NCBI RefSeq assembly: GCF_032362555.1
Contig: NC_083530.1
Location: 3,998,001 to 4,062,000 of the forward strand
Origin: Amyelois transitella
Taxonomy: Eukaryota; Arthropoda; Insecta; Lepidoptera; Pyralidae
Length of the DNA stretch: 64,000 bases
Direction: 5' to 3'
Below the pieces are notes generated by a model that saw only the letters and a list, made by a program, of their open reading frames with translations, ran no database searches and had not been told where the DNA came from. Positions 63,200-64,000 of this stretch are shown here, one piece after another. The stretch's first letter is position 1. Each line of letters begins with the position of its first letter. The position numbers and the translations under genes are program-made.

Positions 63200-64000
63200 C
63201 ACTTGCAAGTAGGGATGGACGCGCGGTTCAATCGTGTGTGCTTTGGAATATCGATTGAACAAGTTTGTAGCGGGAGCGATGATTCGAGCGCGACCGCTAC
63301 AATGGGAAGATCTTCCGCCAGGTTGGCTGTTATGCCTGGGGAACCGCGGCTCCGACGATGTTGAGTCAGAGGTTATGTATTTATGCTCCAATCCGTTTGA
63401 AATCCCAATTTTGACTGTGCGCTGCTATTGGTTGAGCGCGTCATTTTCTTCGCTATGATTGACAGTTGGTGTGTGTGTGTTTTGACTGCTTTTGTGTAGA
63501 AAAAGTTTTCAATAAATTTGGAGAATAACAATTTGTGATATGATATGGTCGACATTGTTTTTTTTTTTTAATTATTTATTGAATATCTGGGGTTTGTGTA
63601 TAATTTTACGCACTCGTACAGCCCAGAGTAGTCTTTTTTTTAAATACAAATCTCGACCTATGTTATTAATTATTTATTAAAATTACTTATCGACTTCCAC
63701 GCGCTATCGCGAAGGCTCAGAGTATCGATATTTGGCCAAGTGCATCGCATCCTTGCCTGCGAGTAGTTACGCGGGCGGCACGATCGTCGCCGCCATTGTT
63801 CGGGCATACAAGTGTTAAAATCTAAAAATCCAGTTAAAATTCCACGTGAAATCGTTATGGTTTATTGAAAGAGTCATTCGAAGCTAAAAAGCGTGGAACT
63901 ATTGTGCTACATAAAAATAATTTACAGAGCGTAAAATAACCGAATATGTGCAGTGTTGTATGTGACCATCATTAATATGTTATGGTCAGGGAATAGGGAT
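63200..64000 (+). promoter_or_regulatory. GC-rich promoter-like region running off the window
   Basis: From about 63200 the composition becomes locally GC-richer. TATCGATA at 63723-63730 is a perfect DRE (DREF-binding) motif, known mainly from Drosophila housekeeping promoters. ATTGGTTG (inverted CCAAT) lies near 63428. A start could lie between 63750 and 63960, with the gene continuing past the end. Short frames at 63234-63458 and on the minus strand lack support. Confidence 0.35.

Overview
The window looks like nuclear DNA of a lepidopteran insect (moth or butterfly). The reasons are an AT-rich background, GT-AG introns, an insect RR cuticle protein, zinc fingers of the insect ZAD class, lepidopteran-type short interspersed repeats ending in (TATG)n, Helitron-like repeats ending in CTAG, and an intact BEL/Pao retrotransposon. 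I see no bacterial features and no CRISPR array. All identifications come from reading the sequence and from memory of families; no search was run.

Layout. 1-4126 is repeat-rich. 4127-11850 (+) is a cuticular protein gene missing its 5' end. Inside its 6.8-kb intron, on the opposite strand, lies a separate gene (10254-4823) built largely of 12-27 nt microexons. All nine of its visible introns are phase 1, and together the exons encode 111 residues. 13271-24540 is a cluster of four ZAD C2H2 zinc-finger genes: A (-), B (+), C (-) and D (-). All four have a phase-0 intron at the same place in the ZAD domain. C and D are interleaved: the first exon of C sits in the last intron of D, and the last exon of D sits in the first intron of C. 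Exon 2 of D and exon 1 of C are also in one continuous frame 27 nt apart, so readthrough would make an 808-residue protein with two ZAD domains.

25776-32423 (+) holds the first two coding exons of a coiled-coil protein that resembles the golgin GMAP-210/TRIP11. Past its second exon, and inside its next intron if the gene continues to the right, is a complete BEL/Pao element (32943-39601). It has LTRs of equal length with no difference seen, a 5-bp target duplication, a primer site matching tRNA-Tyr and one uninterrupted 1771-codon gag-pol frame, so it inserted recently.

39607-64000 has no coding exon I can support. It holds repeats and several promoter-like patches: a TATA box at 40744, an initiator plus 5'UTR-like exon at 42092-42221, an RFX X-box plus TATA box at 54678-54758, and a DRE motif at 63723.

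The commonest repeat (about 260 bp) has a 3' end resembling that of a LINE also present here, and several copies carry 9-13 bp target duplications. This suggests a SINE mobilised by that LINE. One SINE copy has inserted into another, and two pairs lie tail to tail across shared (TATG)n tracts.
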